Origin: Locusta migratoria
Taxonomy: Eukaryota; Arthropoda; Insecta; Orthoptera; Acrididae
Assembly: GCA_026315105.1 (NCBI GenBank)
Contig: CM048744.1
Location: forward strand, 929,565,503-929,629,502
Reading direction: 5' to 3'
DNA length: 64,000 nucleotides
Part shown: positions 22,398 through 33,756 of the stretch, one piece after another
Layout: the number at the start of each line of letters is the position of its first letter
Position numbering within the stretch: the first letter of the stretch is position 1
Made by a program: the position numbers and the translations under genes
The notes under the pieces: model-generated
What the model saw: only the letters and a program-made list of their open reading frames with translations
Told to the model about the DNA's origin: nothing
Databases searched by the model: none

Positions 22398-22600
22398 CCA
22401 TCATCATCATCATAAAATAAGAGAAATCAGGTCGAAAACGGACAGATTCAGCTGTTCCTTTTCCCCGAGCGCTATTACAGAATTGGAACGGTAGAGAAAT
22501 ATCATAAAAAGCGGTTCGATGAACGCTCTACCATGCAAATCAATGTGTTTAAAAAAAAATTACTAAATTTGTTTTCAAATTGTATGAAACAGAAGAGGCA
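22398..22600 (+). pseudogene. Jockey/CR1-like LINE 3'-end fragment
   Basis: The segment CATAAAATAAGAGAAATCAG, the following basic stretch (KTDRFSCSFSPSAI in one frame) and CATAAAAAGCGGTTCGATGA match the 3' ends at 6770-6890 and 63130-63290. It is probably the right-hand remainder of the LINE at 20185-20555, separated by the RTE insertion. Confidence 0.65.
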
Positions 22601-22699
22601 TGTCATAAGGGACTGTAACGAGTTAGATTCGTTGCACTTTTAATACTCAATATAAGCACTGTGTGCAAGATATATGACTTTAAACGGAGACTTTTTGAC

Positions 22700-24361
22700 T
22701 CTGTTAAGTAAAAAAGCAAGGAAAGTCAGAGGAATACTTACATGACATCGTATTCAGGATTTAAGTAGGATGGGATCTTAATATGATACTTATGATATCT
22801 TTATTTGCCATAGATCGCTTATAATACATTGATTTTATATTGATGACTAGATTCGGGTTGTTAAAGCGTCATTATCTTGATTTTAATGGAGCGTAGGGTG
22901 TTAGGTTATATTCAGATTTCGTAATGGTCCAAATAAAGTTAAGTTTTTAGGTATTCCTCAACCTTTTAGTGATGCTATTAAATTAATTTGTAGGAAAAAG
23001 CCTATTTCTTTGTCAAATTATTTTTATATTATTTTTCTCCTGTCTTTAATGTAACAATTTCTTTATTTATTTCAGTTATTTTTCCTACTGACACTAAAGT
23101 GTCAGTTCATCTGATACAAATGTCTTACCATGCCTGGACGATTAAGATTTGATAATGAGTCTTTAACAACTCGAAACTAGTCATCAGTGTATATAAGCGA
23201 TATATGATAAATAAAGATAAGATATTCATAAGAAACACTGAGATCACTGAATTGCGTCTAACTTCCCTCATATGGTAGTGAATTCCTATTACTAAGTTTC
23301 TCTCTAATAAATTTTCGAATGTAGTAGAATGCATCGCAATTCACACAGAAAAGACACAGATCATTGCTTTTCTTGTTTTTCATGTTCTTTTCTTTTAGGT
23401 CGGCTGTTCTTTTTAGCATGGTTTCGTGCGGTCGAAGGTCAGCTATTGCGAAAGACAGTGTGGCAACAAATCCTTCTTCTAGTAATTACGACCAAGAGTT
23501 TTAGAAATGTTCATAAATTTGTTATTCAGCAAAGCGCTAAACATATGCTTAAAGCAATATAGAGGGTGATCAATGGTGATCAACTGCAGCAAACACTCAC
23601 TAAGAGAAAAATGTCTTGGAGTGTTTTTTTTTTTTTCCCCTCGCGCGGTTTTTATGATGATAACTCTTTTAGATGTTTTTTGTGCACACGGCCATTCCCG
23701 AGCGGCAACCTAAATATAAAAGAATACATTTTACACTTCGGTATTGCAATACAAACAGCTTTGTTCTTTCTCTTGCAAAATTTAATTTTAACTAACGCAG
23801 CGAACGTACAGCAAGGGTTCTGGGGCCACGAAGCCATGTTTCCAGTCGCCATTTCCTCACAAATATCATTTATTAACTTCATAAATAACAGTAATATTGT
23901 CTGTGATAGTTTATTTATGTAAGTTTTACTTGTATTCGTGACAGACTGATGTTGATAATAATGTTGCACGTTTCACAGTTAAATCAGTAACATATAGCCA
24001 TAAATCGCGTCTGCGGCGTAACAGTCTGCATTAAAAATATCCTTTATATATAGACGTTAATAGAGTCTGTATTAAAACTCTGTGTTTCGATGATGTCTGA
24101 AGCCATAACTTATACAATTCTCAAAATTCCACGTTAATTTTTTTTCTTTGGAAAATACAAATTACGAGTATTTGTTCATGACATCACTAGTAATCAAATA
24201 CTTGCAAACACGGAAACATATCGGCAATAATTTTATTGTATTAAGTGATTACATATTATTAGCAGGCTGTAAAGTAACCAATTAATATCAGCAATGTGAT
24301 GGCCCCATTAATAACAGCTAGACTCAGCTGGCTAAGAGAACTAATTGGTGTGTTTCGACTG

Positions 24362-24393
<32 letters not shown>

Positions 24394-24855
24394 TATACGC
24401 GGATGTCACCTGCAGCAGCCGCTGTTCGAGGTTCGACACATCACCACCACGCAGCAGCACCTGTCGCAGCAACGTGTTTAACCGCTTCATTAGCAGATGC
24501 GTAGAACAGATTAATTACCGCAATACTAACTGGTGGCTTACTAATATGTCATTGTGAATATTAGTATGTAGCACATATATAGCAGTACTGTACTGCATTG
24601 ACCTAACTGCCTAGTAGGTACATAATCGCGAAAAGAAAGGTAAGTGTATAATATCTATTTAGCTGCATAAACGATTGCTTTTTATTTACTAGATCTATCC
24701 GCACTTAAATATATACAATGTCTCTCATATAAGGCTGACGATGGAGGATTAGATGCAACTAGTGTTTCAACAATTTTCACAGTTGAATGGCAAATTTATG
24801 AGATCAGAATATAAAATATCCGACTTTACGTCTCAAATAAATGGAATGGATTGCT
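22700..24855. other. No recognisable gene; (GT)n microsatellite at 24364-24391
   Basis: AT-rich sequence with one GT dinucleotide run. Several ORFs of 60 to 118 codons, including 23566-23922, are matched by open antisense frames and show no domain. Confidence 0.5.
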
Positions 24856-24862
24856 TGGAGCA

Positions 24863-25059
24863 AATTCAGAATGTTTGTTAAGCTTATGGGATTTAACGGA
24901 GTGGTCATCAGTGCTTAAACTTACAAACTACTTATAAACTAACTTATAATAAAGACAACTCAAACATCCATGCCGGAGGGAGGATTCGAACCCCCGTCGG
25001 GGAACGGCCTCACGCATCGGAGCATAGCTCCTCAATGCGCTCGGCCACTCTGCCGCGCT
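24863..25059 (-). mobile_element. tRNA-derived SINE, type B
   Basis: Minus-strand copy with the head GCGCGGCAGAGTGGCCGAGC, the class II arm, a B box (GGTTCGAATCCTCC), and the shared body and tail. The 8-bp target duplication TTGGAGCA occurs at 24855-24862 and 25060-25067. Confidence 0.92.
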
Positions 25060-25213
25060 TTGGAGCATGAAAAGCAGAACACATACACGGCATAAAATCA
25101 ACACAAATCGAATTGCTTAAAAGAATAGTAATGTTGGAAAAGAGCTAGTAGGCATACAAAATAACACCAGAAGGTACCCACTAAGCAAATAGAAACTATA
25201 GCTATGATCATCA

Positions 25214-25418
25214 ATGAGCTATAATGTAGGATCCAAAAATTTGAACGGTGGGAAGAAACTGTGAATAGAAGAAAAGTGCAAGCATTCAAATGATAATCTT
25301 TTGAAAAATCTTTTACAAACATTTAAACATGAGCTAGAATGTAGGATCCAAAAATTTGAACGGTGGGAAGAAACTGTGAATAGAAGAAAAGTGCAAGCAT
25401 TCAAATGATAATCTTTTG
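25214..25418. repeat. Tandem segmental duplication, about 89 bp copied at 115-bp spacing
   Basis: Positions 25214-25303 and 25329-25418 are almost identical (ATGAGCTATAATGTAGGATC against ATGAGCTAGAATGTAGGATC). They are separated by 25 bp that includes ACAAACATTTAAACA, which resembles the SINE 3' terminus. The near identity suggests a recent event. Positions 25420-26165 hold nothing else recognised. Confidence 0.93.
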
Positions 25419-27715
25419 GAAACCAATTCGATTAAGTCGCTTGGTGTAATAAAATCCGAGTCCTCCAGCCAACTGAAAGACGCTGGACCAACAGTAGCAT
25501 ATCCTTATGAGGCATAGAGGGCAGTTCTTAATTGAAACTGATTTATTGCCATCTATTAAGTAATATGTATAGTCGCGAGTCTGTAACTACGATAATAAAT
25601 ATTTTATGACGAATGGAATATAATTCTCGAAGATATATTTAAAAGTGCCTAATACTGACATATTGGAACATTACAGGTTAAGTGTTTCGCAATGGTGATT
25701 GTTGTTGCTAATAGATGACTGTGTGGCCTTAAGAGTGTGAACTGACTAGACCGAAAAAAGAGGAAAGCGTCAAGCCATAAGACTGAAATGTTGATTACAA
25801 AGAGAGAAATTTTTTTATTAAGTGTATAAAATATAATGTGTAAATGTTCAATTGAAAGAAATTAGTTATGTAAATAACTATGTTAAGACTGACTATTACA
25901 GCGGTGGCAGATGTTAGGGTTCAAAATTATTAAGGAAGTCAGGCGATTGGATAGTTTTAGTACCCTCAACAGGGTTTCCTAATTGAGCAAGCGTGAATTA
26001 AGACTGGGTTAAAATATATTAGATTTTTATTTGTTGGGTAAGTTGACACTGTTGGTTCTGTCGATTATATTACTGTATTATGTTTGACGTACATCTGGGG
26101 AGTCATGTGGGTGGCACGGGTTCTCCGTTCAGCGTGCCTTGGATCCCTCCTGGAGCACGCCGCGCGGTCTAAGGCTGTGTTCACAGTCGCAGCGGCAGAT
26201 CGTCGTCAGACGTCGTCGAACGAGTTCGACTGAAAACATCGACCGACGGTGTGGTAACACTTCATCCGATATTCGGTTAAAGGAGAAACGAGAAAGTTAG
26301 GTTAGGTTTGAATGTATTCTGTGTCTGAAGTATATTAGATTTCAATTCCCTGAGGTGCAATGGATTCCAGCAACATTTTTATGCTTCGAAATTAGTTCTA
26401 CAGTGCAGCTTTTTTTTTTAATTATTAATAAAGACTTCAAATGCATACGAATGAGCTACACCGGTATAGAACGAAGAAAGTGACCAGGATTGTGTACAGT
26501 CCTCAGTTATTGCTACTTCCAGACAATCTTTACGAATATGTGAGGTACCGGTAAAAGGGGAAATTTCTGTTACATACTTGTGATATTTCGTGGTGTCACT
26601 GACAAGCAATATTACAGTTTTGCTGAATTTATTTGAAGTTGTGCAGACATACGCCAGTTAACCTCCATGCTTTAAATGATGATAAACTGCCCCAGTTAGG
26701 GTAGTTTATTGCCAATCACAACGAATTTAGAGTATTTATTCGTATCTTCTAGTGCATTTGTTTACATAAGTACGCTACTTTTTCGACGTTTCAATGTGTG
26801 ATTTCCTGACACACTTGCGCTGCAGTTGTTTACATAAGTTTGGAAAATCGGAAAGAATAAATATTGAGGTGTGTATTTTATCCTAATGTTAGAAACCATA
26901 ACTTTTTCTGCCTGCTTAAAGGTATTGTGTCTCTTCCATTACTCAGAATATGCAACATAATAATCGTGACTTAGACCTACCTGTGTACAAAAACCGGTGT
27001 GACATTTTTTGTGATGTGATATCCAGTTTAATGGAGCAGACACAATACTTGCAAGTATAGACAAATGTACTATTTAGTATGTAAAAAAGGTGCCAAGATT
27101 TTATTATGTTTGCTATGATTTCCCTCATTGCAATAACCTCAAGACTACATCTGTGCAAGAGCTGCATAAAATCACACATGGAAACGTCACGATGTATTGA
27201 TGTAAACAAATGCACTAAAGGCAAGAAAACTTCTAGAAATACGTTGTGCTAAGCATGAAAATACATAACGGATGCAGTTTTTCAGTATTTAAATCCATGA
27301 AGAACACAGAATAAGGCCACCCAGAAATATCCGATTATGACCAAAGAAATGAAGTTACGGTACATTGAACTTCAATGACTGTAATTCAGTATATTTGCGA
27401 AAGACTAGTATGAAATTAAGAATAATTTTGAACACAGAAACCAATGAAAATCGGAAGCACGCGTAGGCCTGCACCACATTTGCATGTCACTTCATAGAAC
27501 ACTCATCACCTTGTTAAAGAACGCCAGAACCAGTAACAATAATTTGTGGGCAACTAATACCCGATGATCACAGTGTAAAACAACGTTTAAGAGCCACTAC
27601 AATAACATTAAGATAAGCCACAATCCCGAATAGAACATATTTTTAAGGTTATAATTTACGCCTAAAATTTCTGATAAAGGATTTAACCAACCTGGGGTTT
27701 CCAATAAACTATAAT

Positions 27716-27832
27716 ATCAGACCATAGATTACGAATTATATCCTGATTGCGATATCTATCGTCTTCTATGTGCCACAATCTCTTTCTTTCTTTCACTAAG
27801 CATGTCAGTTTCTCACTCTCCATATTTAGCAT
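27716..27832 (-). pseudogene. MADF-domain (Myb/SANT-like) exon of the Harbinger element
   Basis: Starting from ATG at 27832 or 27823, the minus strand encodes MESEKLTCLVKERKRLW followed by HIEDDRYRNQDIIRNLW. This is the first half of a MADF domain: LIxxVKxxPxLW, a YR repeat and the conserved tryptophan near the third helix. In PIF/Harbinger elements such a protein binds the transposon ends and helps the nuclease. The frame stops soon after SDI. A CAG|GTTGGT string nearby could be a splice donor, so this may be the first exon of a spliced gene. No second exon was recognised. The position inside TAA-flanked TIRs supports the assignment. Confidence 0.7.
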
Positions 27833-27942
27833 GTGAGAACGTCGGTCTATTTGACCGAAGAAAACAAACTGATTTGAATTTCACCGACTGTCGTCCGAAG
27901 TGTCTACGTTCGGGCGATGAAATCGGCCACACTGTGACCGTG

Positions 27943-28148
27943 TTCAAAAAATTTTTCAAATGTTTGTATAGCTTATGGGACTTAACTATGGGGTCATCAG
28001 TCCCTAAACTTACAAAATACTTATGAACTAACTAATACTAAGGACGGCACAAATATCCATGCCCGAGGGGGGATTCGAACCCCCGACCGTAGTGGCCGTG
28101 CAGACCGTGACTGAAGCGCCTCAGTCCCCTCGGCCACCGCGGCCGGTT
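27943..28148 (-). mobile_element. tRNA-derived SINE, type A
   Basis: Full-length minus-strand copy: head CCGGCCGCGGTGGCCGAGGG, B box GGTTCGAATCCCCC, body and tail. The target duplication is CTGTGACCGTG with one mismatch (27932-27942 and 28149-28159), inside the Harbinger element. Confidence 0.95.
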
Positions 28149-28304
28149 CTATGACCGTGCCCATAGAGAAGTACAAATTTGAAACGATCGGCCGTTTACC
28201 GCCGTTGTCTGTCGTTGGTAAAATCCACCGATATCGGGGCCACTGTGACCACAGCCTAAGGTGCCATGTTACGCATTCCCCAACCGCTTCCGTCCTCTCT
28301 CTCT

Positions 28305-28486
28305 TCAAATGTTCAAATGTTTGTGAAGCATATGGGACTTAACTGCGGAGTCATCCGTCCATAAACTTACAAACTACTTATGAACTAGCTTATACTAAAG
28401 ACGGCAAAAACATCCATGCCCAATGGGGGGATTCGACTCCCGACGGGGAACGGTCTCGCTCGCGCATCGTAACTTGGCGCCTCAAT

Positions 28487-28537
<51 letters not shown>
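28305..28537 (-). mobile_element. tRNA-derived SINE, type B, head replaced by a (TC)n run
   Basis: The minus-strand tail, body, B-box area (GAGTCGAATCCCCCC) and part of the head are present up to about 28483. The 5' end then passes straight into a 50-base TC microsatellite (28488-28537). Directly beyond it, 28540-28595 looks like a body and tail piece of another SINE in the opposite orientation (CTAGGGTCCGATGGCCTCAG). Confidence 0.8.
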
Positions 28538-28540
<3 letters not shown>

Positions 28541-28589
28541 ATGGGTGTGTGTAAATCTAGGGTCCGATGGCCTCAGCAGTTTGCTCCCC

Positions 28590-30085
28590 TAAGTTTACAT
28601 CTACAGAAATAAATACTTCGCTAATCATCGGACCGCTTTTATGATATTTCTCTACCGTCCCATTGGAAAAAGGTACACCTGAATCTTTCGTTTCGATTAT
28701 TTTACCTTGATGATCATGTCTCCATATGTAGGTGGGTGCTAACAAACTATGTTCGCATTCGGAAGAGAAAGTTGATGACATAAATTTCGCAAATAAATCT
28801 CGCCGAACGAATAACGCCTTTTTTAATGATTTCCACCCCAACTCGTGCACCGTTTCTGTGACTCTCTCTCTCTCCTATATCGTGATAATACAAAACGAGC
28901 TGCCCTTTTCTTTAAATGTTCTGCCAATGAAACGTAGCCTTTGGATCCGCTTCCCAACAATATTTTCTATGTGTCATTTCAAATTTAAGTTATTCGTAAT
29001 TGCCGGCCGCGGTGGCCGAGGGGACTGAGGCGATCCAGTCACGGTCTACACGGCCACTACGGTCGGGGGTTCGAATCCGCCCTCGGGCATGGATATTTGT
29101 GCCGTCCTTAGTTGTAGGTAGTTCATAAGTAGTTTGTAAGTTTAGGGACTGATGACCCCGTAGTTAAGTCCCTTAAGCTTAACAAACATTTGAACATTTT
29201 TTTGTTCGTAATTGTTATTCCTAGGTATTTATTTAACGGCATTCATATTTGTCTGATTTATCGTGTAAATGAAGTTTAACGGATTTATTTTAGTGCTCAT
29301 CTGTATGACTTCACACGTTTCATTGTTTAGAGTCAATTGCCAATTTTTGCACCTTGTAGATATCTAAATCATTAGGAGTTGCTTTTAATTTTCTGGTGAC
29401 TTTGCTAACCGATAAATGACTGCATCATCCGCGATCAGTCTAAGAGAGCTACTCAGATTGTGTCCTAAATCGTTTATAAATATTAGGAACAGTAGGGACC
29501 TACAACACTTCCCTGAGGAATGCCACATATCACTTCTGTTTAAGTCGATGGCTTTGAGTCAAATATTACTTACTCCTTCCTTTCTGAGAGGAAATGGCGA
29601 ATCCAATCGCACATCTGTGGCGATATTACAAAGCACTAAATTTCATTAGAAGACGCTGGTGAGGTACCGGTACATTGTCAAAAGCCTCCAGAAAATCGAG
29701 AAATATTGAATCGATAGCACTAATCACTTCATAAGACTAAAGAGCTAGCCGTGTTTCACAAGAACGATACTTTCTAAATCCGTGTTGAATATGGGTCAAC
29801 AGTTCTTTCTCGTCCCACTTCATAATATTTGAGGAAAGTACATCTTCTAAAATCCTGCTGTAAACTCGTGTCAATGATATAGGCCTGTAGTTTTTCGTAT
29901 AGCTCCTATTGCAATTTTGCAGTCTCTGGTTACGGAACTTTCGCTGAGCGAACGGTTGTATATAGATAGGTATGACGCAATTACATCAGCATTCTCTAGA
30001 AGGAACCTAACTGGTATACTATCTGCACCGGAAGACTAGCATTTGTTAAGTGATGTAAATTGCTTTAATATGACAGGGATTGTCG
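28590..30085 (-). pseudogene. Jockey/CR1-like LINE, 3' half, SINE inside
   Basis: The minus-strand element has its 3' end near 28590 (GTAGATGTAAAC) and extends 5' to about 30085. The order of blocks agrees with other copies: 3' UTR, the FCDIDECP-like C-terminal region, the region of ENWQLTLNNET (about 29330), an RT motif-C area decayed at about 29410-29450, motif B (PQGSVVGPYCS-like, about 29500), motif A and the upstream part (29650-30080). Many stops are present. A type A SINE is inserted at 29003-29204. Confidence 0.8.
29003..29204 (+). mobile_element. tRNA-derived SINE, type A
   Basis: Complete copy with head, B box (GGTTCGAATCCGCC), body and tail. A 10-bp target duplication TTCGTAATTG occurs at 28993-29002 and 29205-29214, inside the LINE. 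Confidence 0.95.
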
Positions 30086-30294
30086 CGTCCTGGAGAAGGT
30101 GCTAGAAGGACGATAATTGATTGGCAGCAGACCTGGCCTGAGTAGTAATTGCGGGGTCCGTTCAGCACGTCGCTCGAAGTTCAGTGATGAAACTCGGAGC
30201 TGAAAATGCTGAAAGTTTTTGCAGGCTAGAAAACTCGGTATTAAGGAGACGTGGAGGTTGGAAAACTAAAGAATCCGATGCCTGAATACACTAA

Positions 30295-31259
30295 GGCCGG
30301 ATCCACACATTGGACCCAACGTTGGCGCCAACAGTGTTCGTCCAATGTGTGGATCGGTGAAATAGCGTTGGAACCAACGTTGGCGCCAACGTTAGTAAGG
30401 CTCCGTTGCTTGTCGGTATTTAGATCAAACATCAAAGAACGTTGGGCCAATATGGGTACTTCGTCCACACATTGGCGCCAACGTTTCATTCTGTCTTTGT
30501 CGTCTGCTCATCTCAAAACTTTCTTATTTCGTTCGTTCTTCGTCGCCGTTTTAAAGTTTCGAAATCTCTTTGTAAATATTATAACTGTATCAGAAAGTTA
30601 TTCATTTGTGAAAGAAACCTCAAAAAGAGAAATGCCACAGCAAAACTCAGGCGCGAACTGTGAAATTAAAAACTTTCAAGACTTTCGACACACTCCATTA
30701 CTGAATTTAATTTTTAAAATTAACAGTAAAGTACTTCATATTTCATGTCAAGTTTTAAATATCGTTTTGCAAACTTCAAGCACTACTAGTGATATCAATT
30801 ACATGGGTAATTAAAAAGGGAAGTTTAAGCTTCTAATATTGTCTCCTTTAGCAAGAAATCGAAGCGTAATACCAAAAGAATAGCATCCGTCCAAAACATC
30901 TTTCTTTTTCATTTTATTTTCAATCATTTAAAGTAGCAGGTCTAAGTTTTTTTAATGTGTATCGTTTACTTGTAGCGTATTTTCAAAAAATAATGATTTC
31001 GTACCGTAATCAATGTTCGGTAGGAAGTGATAAAACACTCCATCATCTTTTACGTATGTTTCCCACTTTGATTTACAATGACAAAATGTAATTATTCACA
31101 TTCAAAGGCGTTAATGTATTGGCCGCGATTTGTGCGTCAGATATGTATTCGTTGGCTCTCGACGAATTCAACTGAATATTGGCTCCAATGGGTGGACGCT
31201 ATCTCCAAAATATTGGCCAATGTTGGCGCCAGCGTTGCTACCAATGTCTGGAAGCGGGG
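30295..31259. mobile_element. PIF/Harbinger-like MITE, 965 bp
   Basis: The ends GGCCGGATCCACACATTGG (30295) and CCAATGTCTGGAAGCGGGG (to 31259) are imperfect inverted repeats with TAA at 30292-30294 and 31260-31262. Subterminal palindromes of the type TTGGCGCCAACGTT occur at least four times (30320, 30378, 30471, 31222), as expected for transposase-binding repeats. Overlapping ORFs (for example 30251-30814) run partly through the terminal repeats and show no domain I can identify. Confidence 0.7.
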
Positions 31260-32860
31260 TAAGGCTGAGTTCCCACTAGAGGTCTGCAACTCGCTCGGTT
31301 GCTCGCTCGAATCGCGTGATACACGTCGTTCTATGACAGTCCGACAGGTTTCGGTACTGCAGCTTGCGGCATGGCGTGTGGCTGCGCTCGACTTTTTCCT
31401 CGCTCGTTCGAGCGGCGCACGCTCGACTGACCCGACCGTCCACACTGCCCGCTCGCCACTCGGTCGCCCACCGCAGCGCCACTCGAGTCCATGGCGAGTG
31501 TCGGGATCAAACTAGACGTTAGAGAATACATCCTGACTGAGAAATTTGGAATTTTTTCCTTTCCCGGGTGCTTCGAAAGCTGTTCTCTCGATCCAGTTGA
31601 ACTAGCCATTCAGTTTCGCATTTTATACTTTACCATACATGTTATTATGCGCGATTAACATAAAGTTTCTGTACTAAGATTATTTACTAAATGAGTTTTC
31701 CAGGATATTTCCTTCGTTCTTGTTCCCATTTTGCGGACTGTTAGTGCCTGTTTAGTGGAAGGTGTTACTTGGCGTCTTAACGAGGAAGTGATTGTATTTT
31801 ATATCGATTCCTCTTATCACTCTCAAGTCCTGGAATACTTTTTCCGTATTTTATATTGATATTAAATACACGATATTGATGTACACCCTTTAGGTTAGTT
31901 TTGTGCATCTCTCTTTCTCTCTGTTGCACCTCGTTAATATATATTTCCGTAGCATTTTGGCACTGTGCGTGGTTGCTGCGCCTCTACCTTTTCCGAGTGA
32001 GTCCTTAACGGGAATTTTTCCAGTTGCAACATTCATATATCTCCCACTGCCACTGTCGTCTTTCTTATCTACATAACAAAGAACGTATGCATGCTTTTGT
32101 GCATTATATAGGATCCTCGCTTTCTTCCGTGTGTTGATAAGAGATCGGCCTAGGTACATCGCAGGGGGAGCGAGAATTAGGGGGACAGCTCAAAAAATTA
32201 TTTTGATTTTATCGAAATTGAATCTATGGAATTTGTCCTTTATCAAAAGATACTTTCATACCAAACATCATTAAAATCGCTTCTCTAGTCTCTAAGTTTT
32301 CGCCATGTTTCTATTTTAGCGACAGTTTTGGTGGGACCGTTTCACCCCTTAAATATGCTTCTCCGCCGCTAAAAAATAATACGTGTCCCATAGTTTTTCA
32401 TGTATTATAACATATGCAAATTTCATAAAAATCGGAGAGTGACTTGGGTAGGTTTCCTTGTGAGTACAGCGGCAGCACTACGCTGTGCGGCCTGTGCCCG
32501 CCCCGCCCCACGCAGCCTCGTTCGAGTGTCAACACGCTCGCTGCGAGCGTACACACTCGGCGCGCCACCGCCGAGCGTTGCGCACTCGACCGAGTACGAG
32601 CGAGCGAAACCGGCGATTTGCAGACCTCTAGTTACCACTGACGAGACCAGTCGCTCTCGGCTAGTCGCGCATTGTAGCATGCGGCTGTTGATTACACTGT
32701 GTTGTACGATGCGAAACTCAATGGCGCGATGCACACGCGACACAGCGACCGCTCGCGGCCAAACAAACCAGGAGCAGCAGGCGGACATCGGACAGAACTC
32801 ACTGCCGCGGCCAGCAGCGCGCGACACAGGACGAAGTAATTTCAAAATGGCGCTATCAGG

Positions 32861-33006
32861 GAACTGCTTATAATGGAAGTGGAACATAGACCAGCACTAT
32901 GGAACTGCACTATAAAGGAATACAGTGACAAAAATAAACAAAAAGCTTTTTGGGAAGAAGCAGTGGAGACGTCAACTACAGGATGTGGAAGAAAAAGAAG
33001 CACTTT
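32861..33006 (+). pseudogene. MADF-domain exon of the Harbinger transposon
   Basis: The frame beginning at 32861 reads ELLIMEVEHRPALWNCTIKE then YSDKNKQKAFWEEAVETS. It shows the MADF signature: E-HRPALW at the N-terminus, YSDKNKK and the AFWEE tryptophan. The frame ends at a good splice donor (TTT|GTGAGT, 33007-33012), so this is probably the first exon of a DNA-binding accessory protein. It lies upstream of and convergent with the minus-strand transposase at 33259. The frame is open back only to a few codons before 32861 and lacks an obvious ATG in frame apart from the internal methionine, so the start may be lost. No second exon was identified. Confidence 0.7.
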
Positions 33007-33258
33007 GTGAGTATAAACAGTATTTACAGACTTGTATGTAGATGATTTTCTAAATTTATCATAGTTACATATATTTGTTTTGTCATGAGACCTGGCCTCC
33101 ATTAATCCTAGCTTAGTAATATCCTTGAAAATGATGGCTAAGTTCAAATTGTCAGTGGGCTGTGACGTTTTGAGGAATAATTGATGAACAAATGCACACG
33201 AGTAGAGTGTTGGTTTGGATTCATACTCGCCGAATCGACGGGTGTTACTAACAAAAGT

Positions 33259-33701
33259 TCAAAATCCTCTGAAATACGGGTGTCTGCGAGCGTTAAAACC
33301 AGATGTTAGTAACGCAGGGTTAATAAAATATGTAGCAAAGAAATCTTGGTAAGATGCAGGACGTCTTGGATGTTGAAAATAATGTATTCCGTCATCGTCT
33401 CCAACGCCATCTCTGATACTAATGACATTGTGTAAAATACAATAAGTCTTTACCATATCAATTGCAAAATCAATTTTTACATCTAGTGGACGATGCAAAA
33501 TTCGCCCATTATTAGATAAAATCCCGAAAGTACATTAGATGTATCGTCGAGCACGACTAAGCCTGTAATTGAAAATCTGTCACCAGTTAAATTAATGGCG
33601 GAATATGGACGTGCCGCGGTGGAGTAGCCGAGCGGTCTAAAGCGTCTCGCTGCGGAGCGCGCGGTTGCTCGCCGTGGAGGTTCGAGTCCTCCCTGGGGCA
33701 T

Positions 33702-33756
<55 letters not shown>

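Larger units (their letters stand above)
26173..28256. mobile_element. PIF/Harbinger-like DNA transposon, about 2.1 kb, SINE inside
   Basis: The left end GGCTGTGTTCACAGTCGC (26173) and the right end GTGACCACAGCC (28256) are inverted repeats. Both sides carry TAA (26170-26172 and 28257-28259), the target duplication expected for PIF/Harbinger elements. A MADF-domain exon lies on the minus strand at 27716-27832. I could not find the DDE nuclease, so the element looks internally deleted and non-autonomous. A type A SINE is inserted near its right end (27943-28148). Confidence 0.8.

Noticed and set aside
23566..23969. 118- and 105-codon ORFs on opposite strands
   Set aside because: Mutually antisense with no domain; neither is favoured.
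30251..30814. 187-codon ORF, the longest on the plus strand in this region
   Set aside because: Its first part is translation of the MITE terminal and subterminal repeats, and the rest shows no family resemblance.
31078..32887. ORFs of 145 to 157 codons on both strands
   Set aside because: They lie in GC-rich subterminal repeats of the Harbinger element where stop codons are rare on both strands; composition is low-complexity Arg/Ser/Ala.
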